Counted from the first letter of the stretch, positions 52,401-61,599 are shown. The stretch is DNA of 64,000 nucleotides from Actinomycetota bacterium (GCA_014384285.1 JACNGE010000007.1:1-64000); one strand, 5' to 3'. The notes: generated by a model not told the origin, from the sequence alone. Translations and numbers: made by a program.

Positions 52401-53659
52401 GTATGATTTTCTAACTGGTCTTTAATGCTATTTAGAAACAAAAGTGCCGTTGAGCCATCAAACACTCGATGATCCCACGTAAGACTGAGTAAACCAGTAT
52501 TTCTTATTGCTATTGAATCCGATCCATCTGCAGATTCTATAACAACTGGTTTCTTTTTTATTGACTCAGTAGAAAGTATTGCTACGTTTGGCTGATTAAT
52601 TATTGGAGAAGTGAGAAATGAATTAAATGATCCGTTGTTAGAAATTGTGAATGTACTTCCAGTTACATCTTCTAAACCATATTCCTTACCTCTTAGCTGT
52701 TTAGAAACTTCTGTAATCTTTCTTGCAAGTCCTCGAAGATTAAATGAATCAGAATCCTTTATAGTCCCGACAAGCAATCCCTCTCTATTAAGATCAACAG
52801 CAATCCCTAAATTTATGAAATCATGATATTCATGAACATTGTTTTCTAAGTCAAATGAGCTATTAACTACTGGGTACTCACGCAATGCGTTAGTGGTAGC
52901 AACTGAGATGAATGGTAGAAACGTGAGAGAGAATCCTTCCTTTTGCTTAAACTCTGATTTAACTTTATTTCTTAATGTCGCAATATTTTCAAAATCAACT
53001 TCTACTGAAGTCATGACATGTGCAGAGGTTTGTTTTGAAAGGATCATATTCTCTGCAATTCTCTTTCTTAATCTTGGAATATTTCCACTAGTAGCTTTCT
53101 TTGGCTCTTCAGAATTAATTGGCTCAGATATTTCATTCTTTACCTCTTTCTCTTGTGGCTTCACTACTTCACCAGAATCAAGTATCTTTTCAATATCTTT
53201 GCGAGTAATACGATTATCCTTACCAGTTCCTGAAACCTGTGAAAGGTTAATATTATTTTCTTTTGCAAGTTTTCTTACAATTGGCGAAAGTTTCTGATCT
53301 CTATTATTTGTGACTTGGGTAGATGTTTCTGTAGTCTCAATTTTTACTTCTGGAATTTTTTCACTCATATTTTCTTTTACAACTTCAGCTTCTTCTTTGG
53401 GTTTTTCACTTGTAGAATTGCCATCTCCACCTAATTCCATTAAAGAAACTCCCACTTCGACTGTTTCACCCTCTTCAACAAGTAATGCTGTAACTTCTCC
53501 CGCAAATGGTGAGGGGACTTCCGTGTCTACCTTATCGGTTGAGATTTCAAGGATTGGGTCATCCTCTTTAACTACATCTCCAACTGAGACAAGCCACCTT
53601 AGAATAGTTCCTTCGGTTACTGTTTCGCCTAATTGAGGCATTTTTACAATTTCACCCAT
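52379..53659 (-). CDS. 2-oxoacid dehydrogenase E2 (dihydrolipoyl acyltransferase)
   Basis: A 426-residue E2. A single lipoyl domain (about 1-78, lysine in STDKVDTEVPSP near 43) is followed by an acidic linker, a peripheral-subunit-binding domain (about 125-162, SPIVRKLAKENNINLSQVSG) and the catalytic domain (about 195-426) ending with WDHRVFDG, the acyltransferase H-x3-D-G motif. It carries acyl groups between E1 and CoA. One lipoyl domain resembles branched-chain and succinyl-type E2 rather than multi-lipoyl pyruvate E2, so branched-chain 2-oxoacids are a reasonable first guess. Confidence 0.92.
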   Translation of the reverse strand: MGEIVKMPQLGETVTEGTILRWLVSVGDVVKEDDPILEISTDKVDTEVPSPFAGEVTALLVEEGETVEVGVSLMELGGDGNSTSEKPKEEAEVVKENMSEKIPEVKIETTETSTQVTNNRDQKLSPIVRKLAKENNINLSQVSGTGKDNRITRKDIEKILDSGEVVKPQEKEVKNEISEPINSEEPKKATSGNIPRLRKRIAENMILSKQTSAHVMTSVEVDFENIATLRNKVKSEFKQKEGFSLTFLPFISVATTNALREYPVVNSSFDLENNVHEYHDFINLGIAVDLNREGLLVGTIKDSDSFNLRGLARKITEVSKQLRGKEYGLEDVTGSTFTISNNGSFNSFLTSPIINQPNVAILSTESIKKKPVVIESADGSDSIAIRNTGLLSLTWDHRVFDGSTALLFLNSIKDQLENHTWSEDLN

Positions 53660-53663
53660 TATT

Positions 53664-55670
53664 CTATTGTAATTCTTTGATAGCTTTTACAACATTTTCA
53701 GCACTAGGAATAAAACTGTCTTCTAGTACAGGAGCAAATGGTATATGAGTATTTGGCGCAGTAACTTTAACAATAGGGTTATCCAAAGTCCAAAAACCTT
53801 TATCTGCAACAAAAGACGAGATTTCAGATGCTATTGATGAAAAGGGGACATCTTCTTGAAGAATTACTAAGTTTGAAGTTTTTTCTACAGATTTTAAAAT
53901 TGTTTCTTCATCTATTGGAAAAATACTTCTTAAGTCAATGACCTCAACAGAAACACCTTCATCATTTAAAGTTGCAGCTGCTTCAAGAGCGGTTGGAACC
54001 ATTCCTGACCAAGCAACTAAAGTGACATCAGAACCTTCTTTTACAATATTTGCCTTACCGATTTCAACCTCATACAAGCCGACAGGTACTTCCATTTTTA
54101 AGTCAGGTTTTCTATAAAGTTTTTTATGTTCCAAAAACATAACAGGATTGGGATCGTTGATTGAAGCAATCAATAATCCTTTGGCATCATAAGGGTTTGC
54201 TGGTGCAACTACTTTAATACCCGGATGATGTGCTAAAAGAGACTCCGGACTAATTGAGTGAAAAGGACCAGACCTTGTTCCTGCGCCTGTAGGTCCCCGT
54301 ACGACCATAGGAACAGGTTTTCCAGCTTTCCAGTAATATTTTGCAGCTTCAGTCGTGATCTGATCAAGAGCGGGATAAACAAAATCAAAAAATTGAAGTT
54401 CAACTATTGGTATCTTTCCATATAAAGCAGCACCTACAGCTGCTCCCATAAATGCACCTTCAGAAATAGGTGTGTCTAATACTCTATTTGAACCATATTT
54501 TTCATGAAGTCCTTTAGTTGCTTTGAAAGCTCCTTCAAATGCTCCTATATCTTCACCCATCATGAATACATCTGAGTTATTTTCCATAGCTTCATCCAGC
54601 CCATTCGTGATGGCTTCTATGAAATTCATAGTTTTTGTATTTGAACCATCATTTTTAGAGACAGGGGTCATTCTCTCTTGGAATATCTCTAATATTTCTT
54701 CATCTGGATTTGGGTCTGCTTGGTTTTTTGCCCACTCCAATGTTTCTCTAACTTCTGTGTCAATTTCTTCTGCAAGTGCAGTAAAATCTTTCTCTGTGAA
54801 AAGAGTTTCTCTGATTAAAGAATCTTCAAATCTAGTAATCGGATCTCTATCCATCCAAAACTCTCGGACCTCATCACCAACATATTCAGCAGGATCATGA
54901 CCAGCATGGCCATAGTGTCTAAAAGTTACGAGTTCTATTAGAGTAGGACCATTTCCAGAGTTAGCTTTTTCACGAGCTTTATGCATTGTATTTATAACTT
55001 CATAAATATTATTTCCATCGATAATTACTGACTCTATCCCATAGCCAAGTCCCCTATCGGCTACATTAGGTGTTCCAAACTCTGTTTCATTTGGAGAAGA
55101 ATAAGCAAACTGATTATTTTGTACAGTAAAAATAATTGGTAGATTGTGAACACCTGCCATGTTAATACTTTCATGCCATGTTCCTGTTGCAGTTGCTCCT
55201 TCACCACAATTTGCAACCGCGACTACATTATTTTTTTCAAACTGGGCAGTAAGCGCAACACCGACAGCAACTGGAGCAGAATCTGGTAACGGGGAGACAA
55301 CCATCAATGTTCCCTTGTCAACCACTCCAAAGTGACTATTGCCATCTCTACCTTTTGATGGACCATCCTTTTTACCATAAAAATTTAATGCAATTTCTTT
55401 GAGCGTTACTCCCCGTTTAATCTGCACACCAAGATCTCTGTGTGTTCCTCCAAACACATCTTGACTCTCCATGCCGGCACCGATGCCAGCCATTGAAGCC
55501 TCTTGACCTATACCTGGATAAACTGCTCCTGAAAGTTGGCCTCCTTTATACATTTTTAGAAGCCTGTCTTCTAGAATCCTTTGAGTTTTCATTGACTTGT
55601 ATATATCCCACAATTCGTCTTTAGTCAAAGTTGCTGAATGTCCTACTCGTTCTATTTTCTTTACTTCCAC
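53664..55670 (-). CDS. 2-oxoacid dehydrogenase E1, alpha and beta subunits fused
   Basis: A 668-residue ThDP enzyme. Residues about 15-330 are E1 alpha (PGIGQEASMAGIGAGM, TPP motif NCGEGATATGTWHES then NNQFAYS, and FRHYGHAGHDPAEY). Residues about 345-668 are E1 beta (FIEAITNGLDEAM, GEDIGAFEGAFKATKGL, PISEGAFMGAAVGAAL, GPTGAGTRSGPFHS). Such fusions are known in BCKDH/acetoin-type E1 proteins. It decarboxylates the 2-oxoacid and loads E2. Pyruvate, 2-oxoisovalerate and related acids are all possible. It sits between lpd (1-nt overlap) and the E2 gene (4-nt spacer). Confidence 0.92.
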   Translation of the reverse strand: MEVKKIERVGHSATLTKDELWDIYKSMKTQRILEDRLLKMYKGGQLSGAVYPGIGQEASMAGIGAGMESQDVFGGTHRDLGVQIKRGVTLKEIALNFYGKKDGPSKGRDGNSHFGVVDKGTLMVVSPLPDSAPVAVGVALTAQFEKNNVVAVANCGEGATATGTWHESINMAGVHNLPIIFTVQNNQFAYSSPNETEFGTPNVADRGLGYGIESVIIDGNNIYEVINTMHKAREKANSGNGPTLIELVTFRHYGHAGHDPAEYVGDEVREFWMDRDPITRFEDSLIRETLFTEKDFTALAEEIDTEVRETLEWAKNQADPNPDEEILEIFQERMTPVSKNDGSNTKTMNFIEAITNGLDEAMENNSDVFMMGEDIGAFEGAFKATKGLHEKYGSNRVLDTPISEGAFMGAAVGAALYGKIPIVELQFFDFVYPALDQITTEAAKYYWKAGKPVPMVVRGPTGAGTRSGPFHSISPESLLAHHPGIKVVAPANPYDAKGLLIASINDPNPVMFLEHKKLYRKPDLKMEVPVGLYEVEIGKANIVKEGSDVTLVAWSGMVPTALEAAATLNDEGVSVEVIDLRSIFPIDEETILKSVEKTSNLVILQEDVPFSSIASEISSFVADKGFWTLDNPIVKVTAPNTHIPFAPVLEDSFIPSAENVVKAIKELQ

Positions 55671-57037
55671 TAGTGAAGCCCCTTTCCATTTAATGACAAT
55701 AGTGACTCCCCGACTGCTTCGCTTAGTGTCGGATGAGCATGTATAAATTCTGCAGCTTCAGCAGGCAGAGCTTCCCAACCTACCATGTACATTAGTTCAT
55801 GAATCATTTCTCCAGCACTTGGACCGCAAATGCTTGCACCAACTATAGGTCCGTTTTTCTCTGCATAAACTTTTACTAAACCCTGGTTACTGTTCTGAAT
55901 CATGGCTCTTCCGATTCCAGCAAAGGAGTGTTGTGCTTGATCAACTTCAATTTCCTTTAGCTTTGCTTTATCGGAATTTAAACCTACTTCAGCTAATTCT
56001 GGGTTTGTGTATACAACATAGGGTATTGCAGAATAGTTAATTGGACTTGCAACTCCAGTTGCGATATAAGAAACTGCACACATAGCTTCAGCAAAAGCAA
56101 CATGCGCTAACTGAGGAGCATTACTGATAATATCCCCGGCAGCAAAAATATTTTCTTTGCCATTTACCTGCATAGTTTCAAGATTGACATCTATATAGCC
56201 ATTTGTAGTTGTTACAGAAATATCTTCTAACCCAATGTTTTCAGTCAAAGGACTTCTTCCAATCGCAACTAAAACTGTATCGAATGTTTCTTTTTCACCA
56301 TCAGAAAATATTATTTCTTTATCTTTAACAGAGTCTATTGACGTACCCATTTTGAAGATAACGCCTCTTTTTGTTAATTGTTTTCTTAATTCACCTGATG
56401 TTCTTTTATCAAAACCTGGAAGTATTTCTTTTTCCAATTCTACCACTGTGACAGTGGAGCCAAGGTCAGTTAACAGGCTTGCAAACTCACAACCTATTGC
56501 ACCTGCACCAACTACACATACTTTTGAAGGAGGTTTTTCCCAATTGAGTGCTGAATCAGAATTGATTATAAATTCGTTATCATACTTTAGACTAGCTAAT
56601 TCTCTTGGTTTGGAACCTGTAGCAAGAAGTATGTAATCAGTCTGAATTAATTCTTCTGAACCATCTTCTTTTTTGACGAGAACCGAGTTTTCATTTTTTA
56701 TCTTCCCCCATCCATTAACAACATTTACTTTTTTACTTTTAAGCAACATGCCAATCCCGCCAACTAATTTTGATACAATATCTTGTCTTTTAGTGGAAGC
56801 TTTTTTCCAATCTATTTCTGAGGTTTTAACTTGTATTCCAAAATCAGATGCATTATTTATTTCATGATTTAGTTCAGCAAGGTGTAGCCAGTATTTTGCA
56901 GGTATACATCCCCTGTTTAGACAAGTACCTCCAAGTACGTCAGACTCGATAATTGTTACATCTAGATCAAAGTTGTTTGCATAAAGCGCAGCTGCATATC
57001 CAGCTGGGCCACCGCCAATAATGGTTAATTTTTTCAA
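55670..57037 (-). CDS. lpdA: Dihydrolipoyl dehydrogenase (E3)
   Basis: A 455-residue FAD disulfide reductase. FAD loop IGGGPAGYAAALYA at 6-19, redox pair GGTCLNRGCIPAKYWL near 38-53 (C-x4-C), NAD loop VVGAGAIGCEFASLL near 173, and the catalytic HAHPTLSEAVGE near 435. It reoxidises lipoyl groups. Start is TTG with AGAGGT about 3-8 nt upstream. First gene of lpd-E1-E2-lipBA, preceded by a leader with two hairpins. Confidence 0.95.
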   Translation of the reverse strand: MKKLTIIGGGPAGYAAALYANNFDLDVTIIESDVLGGTCLNRGCIPAKYWLHLAELNHEINNASDFGIQVKTSEIDWKKASTKRQDIVSKLVGGIGMLLKSKKVNVVNGWGKIKNENSVLVKKEDGSEELIQTDYILLATGSKPRELASLKYDNEFIINSDSALNWEKPPSKVCVVGAGAIGCEFASLLTDLGSTVTVVELEKEILPGFDKRTSGELRKQLTKRGVIFKMGTSIDSVKDKEIIFSDGEKETFDTVLVAIGRSPLTENIGLEDISVTTTNGYIDVNLETMQVNGKENIFAAGDIISNAPQLAHVAFAEAMCAVSYIATGVASPINYSAIPYVVYTNPELAEVGLNSDKAKLKEIEVDQAQHSFAGIGRAMIQNSNQGLVKVYAEKNGPIVGASICGPSAGEMIHELMYMVGWEALPAEAAEFIHAHPTLSEAVGESLLSLNGKGLH

Positions 57038-57050
57038 ATTACCTCTTTCT

Positions 57051-57114
57051 GGATAGGGTTGCTATCCAATCGAGATAATAACTGTACTTTTAAAAAGGGG
57101 TCTCCTTTAAAAGT
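57051..57114 (-). promoter_or_regulatory. Two inverted repeats upstream of lpdA
   Basis: ACTTTTAAA/TTTAAAAGT (57086-57094 with 57106-57114; two more G-C pairs can form past a bulge) lies upstream of a TATTAT box on the minus strand (57080-57075). Closer to the gene, GGATAG/CTATCC forms a short stem with a 5-nt loop (57051-57067), ending 4 nt before the Shine-Dalgarno AGAGGT. The first is probably an operator or antiterminator arm, the second could affect ribosome access. Neither matches a named riboswitch that can be recognised by eye. The rest of this 252-bp gap shows only the short ORF and its -10 box. Confidence 0.4.
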
Positions 57115-57189
57115 AGTCAAAGTTATTGTCACTATTAAATCTACTAAAAAAGAAAGTATTTACCAACTCAAGATACTTCATTAATTGTC

Positions 57190-57195
57190 TAAAAT
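57190..57195 (+). promoter_or_regulatory. -10 box for a leaderless start (28-residue ORF)
   Basis: TAAAAT, then 6 nt (GTAGCT), then ATG. Same geometry as four other starts in this window. Confidence 0.5.
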
Positions 57196-57201
57196 GTAGC
57201 T

Positions 57202-57288
57202 ATGCAGACAAGATTTTTAATCCTTTCCTCTTTATTAACTGGATTGTTAATTCTTGTCTCTTTTGGAGTTTGGCTGATAACAAATTAA
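57202..57288 (+). CDS. 28-residue single-span membrane micropeptide
   Basis: The frame begins MQTRFLILSSLLTGLLILVS and closes FGVWLITN-stop, a short basic N-terminus followed by one hydrophobic helix. It starts exactly 6 nt after TAAAAT and its TAA is 1 nt before the GTG of the MBL hydrolase gene. Hydrophobicity, promoter spacing and tight spacing argue for a real gene, but no homologue is known to me and chance cannot be excluded at this length. Confidence 0.55.
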   Translation: MQTRFLILSSLLTGLLILVSFGVWLITN

Positions 57289-57289
57289 T

Positions 57290-58252
57290 GTGAATAGTTT
57301 TAAAATGCCCAATGGGGTTCATCACATCCCACTTGAACTCCCCTGGAGCACACCAGGTAATGTAAATGTTTATCTCTTAGAAGAGAATGATGGCTATGTG
57401 ATGATAGATTGTGGAGTGGATGGTTCTGAATATTTAAAACTTCTCGAAATGCATTTAAATCAACTTGGAATTACTTTTAATGATATCAAATTGCTAGTTG
57501 GAACACACATGCATATTGATCATATAGGTTTATCTCAGCGTCTGCGAGAGTTTGATATTCCATTTGCATTATATAAAAATAGTATTGATTATCTTGACGA
57601 ATATAACGACTGGTCTATAAGATTTAAAGATTTAATTAGAATGGCCAAAAATGAATATACTCCAGTCTCTTTCATAGATGATTTAAAATCAATAAGTACA
57701 CCTCTATATGCTGGAAGATTAGAAAAACCAGATATTCTATTATCAGAAGGGAGGGTCAAGTCAATAAAAAGGAACCTCAATGTAGTTTTTACACCAGGAC
57801 ATGATTACAGTGAGATCTCTCTTTATGATGAAAAGACTAAAATTGTATTCTCGGGTGACCACATTCTTCCAAGAATCACACCTTTTATACCCGTGCAGAA
57901 TGAAAATAGTAACCTCTTGAAAGAATTTTTAGATTCTTTAGATAAAGTAGATCATTTAGATCATGAAATAATTGCACCTGGTCATGGAAACATAATTTCT
58001 AATCCACACAAAAGAATCGAACAGATGAAACTACATCATCAGAGGAGGTCAGAAAGAATCCTAGGTTTTCTAAAGAATGAAGATTTAACAGGTTGGGAGA
58101 TTTCAAATAAACTTTTTCCACGAGATTTAGATTCATTAAATTTAAGACTCGCATTCCAGGAAACACTCGCTCACTTACATTTATTAAAATCGCAGAGAAG
58201 AGTAGAAAAAAATAATAAAAACGGTGTTAATAAATGGACTTTAATTAATTAG
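57290..58252 (+). CDS. Metallo-beta-lactamase-fold hydrolase
   Basis: A 320-residue MBL enzyme. The metal motif THMHIDHIG (H-x-H-x-D-H) is near residue 71, FTPGHDYSEIS near 168, FSGDHILP near 190 and IAPGHGNII near 228. A C-terminal winged-helix-like region (about 240-320) follows, resembling the LACTB2-like group of MBL proteins. Start is GTG immediately after the micropeptide; an ATG five codons later is also possible. Substrate is unknown (thioester or ester hydrolysis is common in this group). Its TAG overlaps the convergent gene stop by 4 nt. Confidence 0.87.
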   Translation: MNSFKMPNGVHHIPLELPWSTPGNVNVYLLEENDGYVMIDCGVDGSEYLKLLEMHLNQLGITFNDIKLLVGTHMHIDHIGLSQRLREFDIPFALYKNSIDYLDEYNDWSIRFKDLIRMAKNEYTPVSFIDDLKSISTPLYAGRLEKPDILLSEGRVKSIKRNLNVVFTPGHDYSEISLYDEKTKIVFSGDHILPRITPFIPVQNENSNLLKEFLDSLDKVDHLDHEIIAPGHGNIISNPHKRIEQMKLHHQRRSERILGFLKNEDLTGWEISNKLFPRDLDSLNLRLAFQETLAHLHLLKSQRRVEKNNKNGVNKWTLIN

Positions 58253-58452
58253 AGTGGCTTGTAGCCCCTATTCATTGCCTCTTGTAAAGAATCAGGTGAA
58301 AAAGCTTGTAGTTTATTGTTCATAATTAAATCTTTTTCTGTCTGGAGAATTTCAATAGCTTTGAATTCTTCTTCATTGTCACAGTCATACACTTTCATGT
58401 TTAATCGATTTCCTAGAAATCTATAACTTTCAAACCTTGTTAAACGTGCCAA
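58249..58452 (-). CDS. Small conserved-looking protein, unknown function
   Basis: A 67-residue protein beginning MARLTRFESYRFLGNRLNMKVYDC is split here as MARLTRFESYRFLGN and VYDCDNEEEFKAIEILQ, and ending LQEAMNRGYKPL. The pattern 'MARLTRFESYRFLG' and the closing 'RGY/F-KP' recall small actinobacterial proteins with no known role. It follows the acyl-CoA dehydrogenase by 1 nt, which supports a functional unit. One cysteine, no membrane segment. Confidence 0.65.
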   Translation of the reverse strand: MARLTRFESYRFLGNRLNMKVYDCDNEEEFKAIEILQTEKDLIMNNKLQAFSPDSLQEAMNRGYKPL

Positions 58453-58453
58453 T

Positions 58454-59575
58454 TTATAAGTTAATTAATTCTGCAATTTTCGATCTTGCTGACTTTGAAG
58501 AACCAAATAATAAAGAGTCTGATTTTGCTTTCTTGAAGTACAGATGAGCTGGATGTTCCCAGGTAAAACCTATGCCCCCATGTACTTGAATATTGTCACC
58601 AGCAACTTTGTTGTAAACTTCTGAACAGTAAGACTTAGCAAGTAGAGCACTCATTTCCAATTCTGTTTGATCCTGCATATCGACTCTAACTGAGTTATAT
58701 GCAAGGGATTTTGCACTTTCAATTTGTAACAACATATTTGCACAAATATGCTGAATAGCCTGAAAAGATCCAATAGGTCTTCCGAATTGAATTCTCTCCT
58801 TAGCGTAACTTGTAGACATATCTAAACATGCTTGTGATCCTCCGACTTGTTCCAAAGAAAGGAATGCTGTTGATATATTCTGAACCCTTTTCCAGACAGT
58901 AAGTTCTTCATCAAGTTCAATCATTATGTTTTCATTTTTAACATTTACATTTGAAAATGAAACTTCCGCTAAAGGCCTGGTTTGATCAAGTGATGGAGTT
59001 TTTGTAACACTAACACCTTCTTCATCTGTTTTAACGAGTACAAATTTAAAAACTGCATCATGCTTAGCTAATACTGCGATAAAGTCGGAGGAATCACCAA
59101 ACATTACATATTTTTTTGTTCCATTAAGTAGCGTTCCAGCATCTGAAGAAGTCAGATTTGTCTGTATACTTTCTGTGTTAATATCATATTTGTCATTTTC
59201 ATAAATACCAAAAGTTCCTATCTTCTCGCCGGAAATTACTCCAGGAAGGAGATTATTTTTTATTTCTGGGGCTGAGTTTAAAAGTAGGTGTTTAAACACA
59301 ACACCCGAACTAAAAAGTGGAACTATAGGAAGATAGTAACCAGAAACTTCAGAAAGTATAGAAGCTTCCACTGAAGAGAATCCTAATCCTCCATCCTCTT
59401 CTGGTACATCTAAAGCAAGCCAACCTTGCTCATTTACTAATTTCCAAAGATCAGAATCAATCCTGATATCTTCATCAACTTTTTTTATAGTCTCTAAAAG
59501 ATCTATTTGTTCTGAAAGTAGTTTTTCAGCATTCTCTTTAATTTCTTTTTGTAAGTCTGTAAGTATAAATTGCAT
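58454..59575 (-). CDS. Acyl-CoA dehydrogenase family protein
   Basis: A 373-residue flavoprotein. The helical N-terminal domain (ELWDIY-like QEIKENAEKLL, then GWLALDVPEEDGGLGFSS near 51), the middle beta domain with LLNGTKKYVMFGDSSDFIAVLA (near 155) and the C-terminal helical bundle with YAKERIQFGRPIGSFQAIQH (near 265) and VHGGIGFTWEHPAHLYFKKA (near 340) are clear. Acts in beta-oxidation or related acyl-CoA chemistry using FAD. The catalytic glutamate position is not certain, so the substrate class is open. Confidence 0.9.
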   Translation of the reverse strand: MQFILTDLQKEIKENAEKLLSEQIDLLETIKKVDEDIRIDSDLWKLVNEQGWLALDVPEEDGGLGFSSVEASILSEVSGYYLPIVPLFSSGVVFKHLLLNSAPEIKNNLLPGVISGEKIGTFGIYENDKYDINTESIQTNLTSSDAGTLLNGTKKYVMFGDSSDFIAVLAKHDAVFKFVLVKTDEEGVSVTKTPSLDQTRPLAEVSFSNVNVKNENIMIELDEELTVWKRVQNISTAFLSLEQVGGSQACLDMSTSYAKERIQFGRPIGSFQAIQHICANMLLQIESAKSLAYNSVRVDMQDQTELEMSALLAKSYCSEVYNKVAGDNIQVHGGIGFTWEHPAHLYFKKAKSDSLLFGSSKSARSKIAELINL

Positions 59576-59651
59576 TTTCTTAGTCTAATTTTATTTTTTA
59601 TTTTACGTATTGAAATCTTGTTTGTTTTTATTAATTATTAACATGGTATAT

Positions 59652-60377
59652 ATGTTAAAAATTACAAACTTACATGCAAACGTCGAAGATACACCTATTT
59701 TAAAAGGAATAAATTTAGAGATAAATCCTGGAGAGGTCCATGCAATAATGGGCCCAAATGGTTCTGGTAAATCTACCCTATCAAATGTTTTAATGGGTAA
59801 CCCGGTTTATGAAGTTACTGATGGAACCATCATGTTCAATGGTAAAGATATCACAGAGGAACCAGTTGATAATAGGGCTAAGGAGGGTATGTTTTTAGCA
59901 TTTCAATATCCCGAATCAATACCCGGCGTAACAATAGTAAACATGCTAAAAACTGCACTTACCAACATAGAAAATACTGAATATTCAACCCTAGAACTTA
60001 GATTAAAAGTAGCTGATGCTATGAAAGATCTCGGATTGTCCCCTGATTTTGTAGACAGATACTTGAATGAGGGTTTTTCAGGGGGAGAAAGAAAGCGAAA
60101 TGAAATTCTTCAACTTGCAGTATTAAATCCTACATTAGCAATTCTAGATGAAACTGATTCAGGGCTTGATGTTGATGGGCTACGAATTGTTGGTGAAGGT
60201 ATCAGCAAACTAAGAACTCCTGAAAGAGGCTATCTTGTAGTCACCCATTATCAAAGATTGCTTGAGTACATAACACCGGACTTTGTACATGTTTTTGTTG
60301 ATGGAAAAATTGTTGAAACTGGTGGTAAAGAATTGTCTGATAAACTAGAAAAAGAAGGATACGAATCTTATTTATGA
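59652..60377 (+). CDS. sufC: Fe-S cluster assembly ATPase
   Basis: A 241-residue ABC-type ATPase. Walker A GPNGSGKSTLSN near residue 34, MFLAFQYPESIPGV near 82 (SufC-specific), FSGGERKRNEILQLA near 138, and Walker B AILDETDSGLDVDGL near 160. It works with SufB and SufD as the scaffold complex; neither is in this window. The ATG before LKITNL was chosen by similarity to SufC starts; another ATG lies 9 nt upstream. sufS starts 4 nt before its stop. Confidence 0.93.
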   Translation: MLKITNLHANVEDTPILKGINLEINPGEVHAIMGPNGSGKSTLSNVLMGNPVYEVTDGTIMFNGKDITEEPVDNRAKEGMFLAFQYPESIPGVTIVNMLKTALTNIENTEYSTLELRLKVADAMKDLGLSPDFVDRYLNEGFSGGERKRNEILQLAVLNPTLAILDETDSGLDVDGLRIVGEGISKLRTPERGYLVVTHYQRLLEYITPDFVHVFVDGKIVETGGKELSDKLEKEGYESYL

Positions 60378-61597
60378 AAAAATTTGAAAATATAAAAAAA
60401 GATTTTCCAATTTTTGCTCGTGAAGTAAATACTAAAAAACTAACTTATCTTGACTCTGGTGCAACTTCACAAAAGCCTCAATCAGTAATTGATTCCATGA
60501 ATAATGTGTACATAAATACAAATGCGAATGTTCATAGAGGTACATATGTATTATCTGCAGAAACTACACAGCTTTACGAGGATGTTAGAAAAAAATGTAA
60601 AAATTTTCTGAATGCTTATCACTCAGATGAGATTATTTTCACAAAAGGTGCCACTGAAGGATTTAATTTTCTTGCAAACTCAATAGTAAAAAAATATCTC
60701 CATCCTGGAGATGAGATTTTGCTCACAGAAATTGAGCATCATGCAAACATAATCCCCTGGCAAATGGTTGCAAAACAATATCAGTTGGAGATAAAATACA
60801 TAACTATTAATGACGACTTTAGTATTGATATGGATGATCTTAAGAGCAAGATTTCTAGCAAAACAAAAATTGTTTCAATTACTGGTGAATCTAATTTATC
60901 TGGATTGCTTCCTGACATAAAAATGATACGTAACTTAGTTAAAGAAAATAGCGATGCAATATTCATACTTGATGGAGCTCAGTTAGTTCCTCATAGAAAA
61001 GTTGACGTGCAAGATCTTGGGATTGATTTTATTGTATTCTCTGGACACAAACTTCTTGGCCCGACTGGAATTGGCGTTGTTTGGGGAAGATTAGAATTAC
61101 TGAACGAACTTGATCCGGTATCAGGTGGTGGGGATATGATCGAAGAAGTCTATTATGATAGAGCCACATGGGCACCCGTTCCGCATAAGTTTGAAGCTGG
61201 AACACCTCCTTATGTAGAAGCTATTGGCCTAGGCGCTGCAATTGACTATTTAGAAAATATTACGATGGAAAAAGTTTCAGATCATTCAGATCACCTCAGA
61301 AAGTATGCTCAGAAAATTTTTTCAGATTTAGATAGAGTTAATGTTATACATACAAATGAAGAATTTGCTGGTTGTACCTTCAGCATGCATGTTGATAACA
61401 TACATGCCACAGATATCTCCCTAATGCTTGATACTTATGGTGTTGCTGTAAGAGCTGGTCATCACTGCGTTCAACCTTTTCATCGCAAATTAGGGATTGA
61501 TGCTACTTTTAGAGCCACTGCCTATATCTATAACGACGAAAATGATCTTGATGTTTTCAAAGATGCGCTTGTTAACAGCATTCAGATGCTGGGTTAA
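60374..61597 (+). CDS. sufS: Cysteine desulfurase
   Basis: A 407-residue PLP enzyme, SufS type. ANVHRGTYVLSAETTQLYE near residue 52, TEIEHHANIIPW near 117, the PLP lysine in FSGHKLLGPTGIGVVWG near 221, and the catalytic cysteine loop RAGHHCVQPFHR near 363. It transfers sulfur from cysteine to SufE. Overlap with sufC and 2-nt spacer to sufE indicate one transcript. Confidence 0.95.
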   Translation: MKKFENIKKDFPIFAREVNTKKLTYLDSGATSQKPQSVIDSMNNVYINTNANVHRGTYVLSAETTQLYEDVRKKCKNFLNAYHSDEIIFTKGATEGFNFLANSIVKKYLHPGDEILLTEIEHHANIIPWQMVAKQYQLEIKYITINDDFSIDMDDLKSKISSKTKIVSITGESNLSGLLPDIKMIRNLVKENSDAIFILDGAQLVPHRKVDVQDLGIDFIVFSGHKLLGPTGIGVVWGRLELLNELDPVSGGGDMIEEVYYDRATWAPVPHKFEAGTPPYVEAIGLGAAIDYLENITMEKVSDHSDHLRKYAQKIFSDLDRVNVIHTNEEFAGCTFSMHVDNIHATDISLMLDTYGVAVRAGHHCVQPFHRKLGIDATFRATAYIYNDENDLDVFKDALVNSIQMLG

Positions 61598-61599
61598 TT

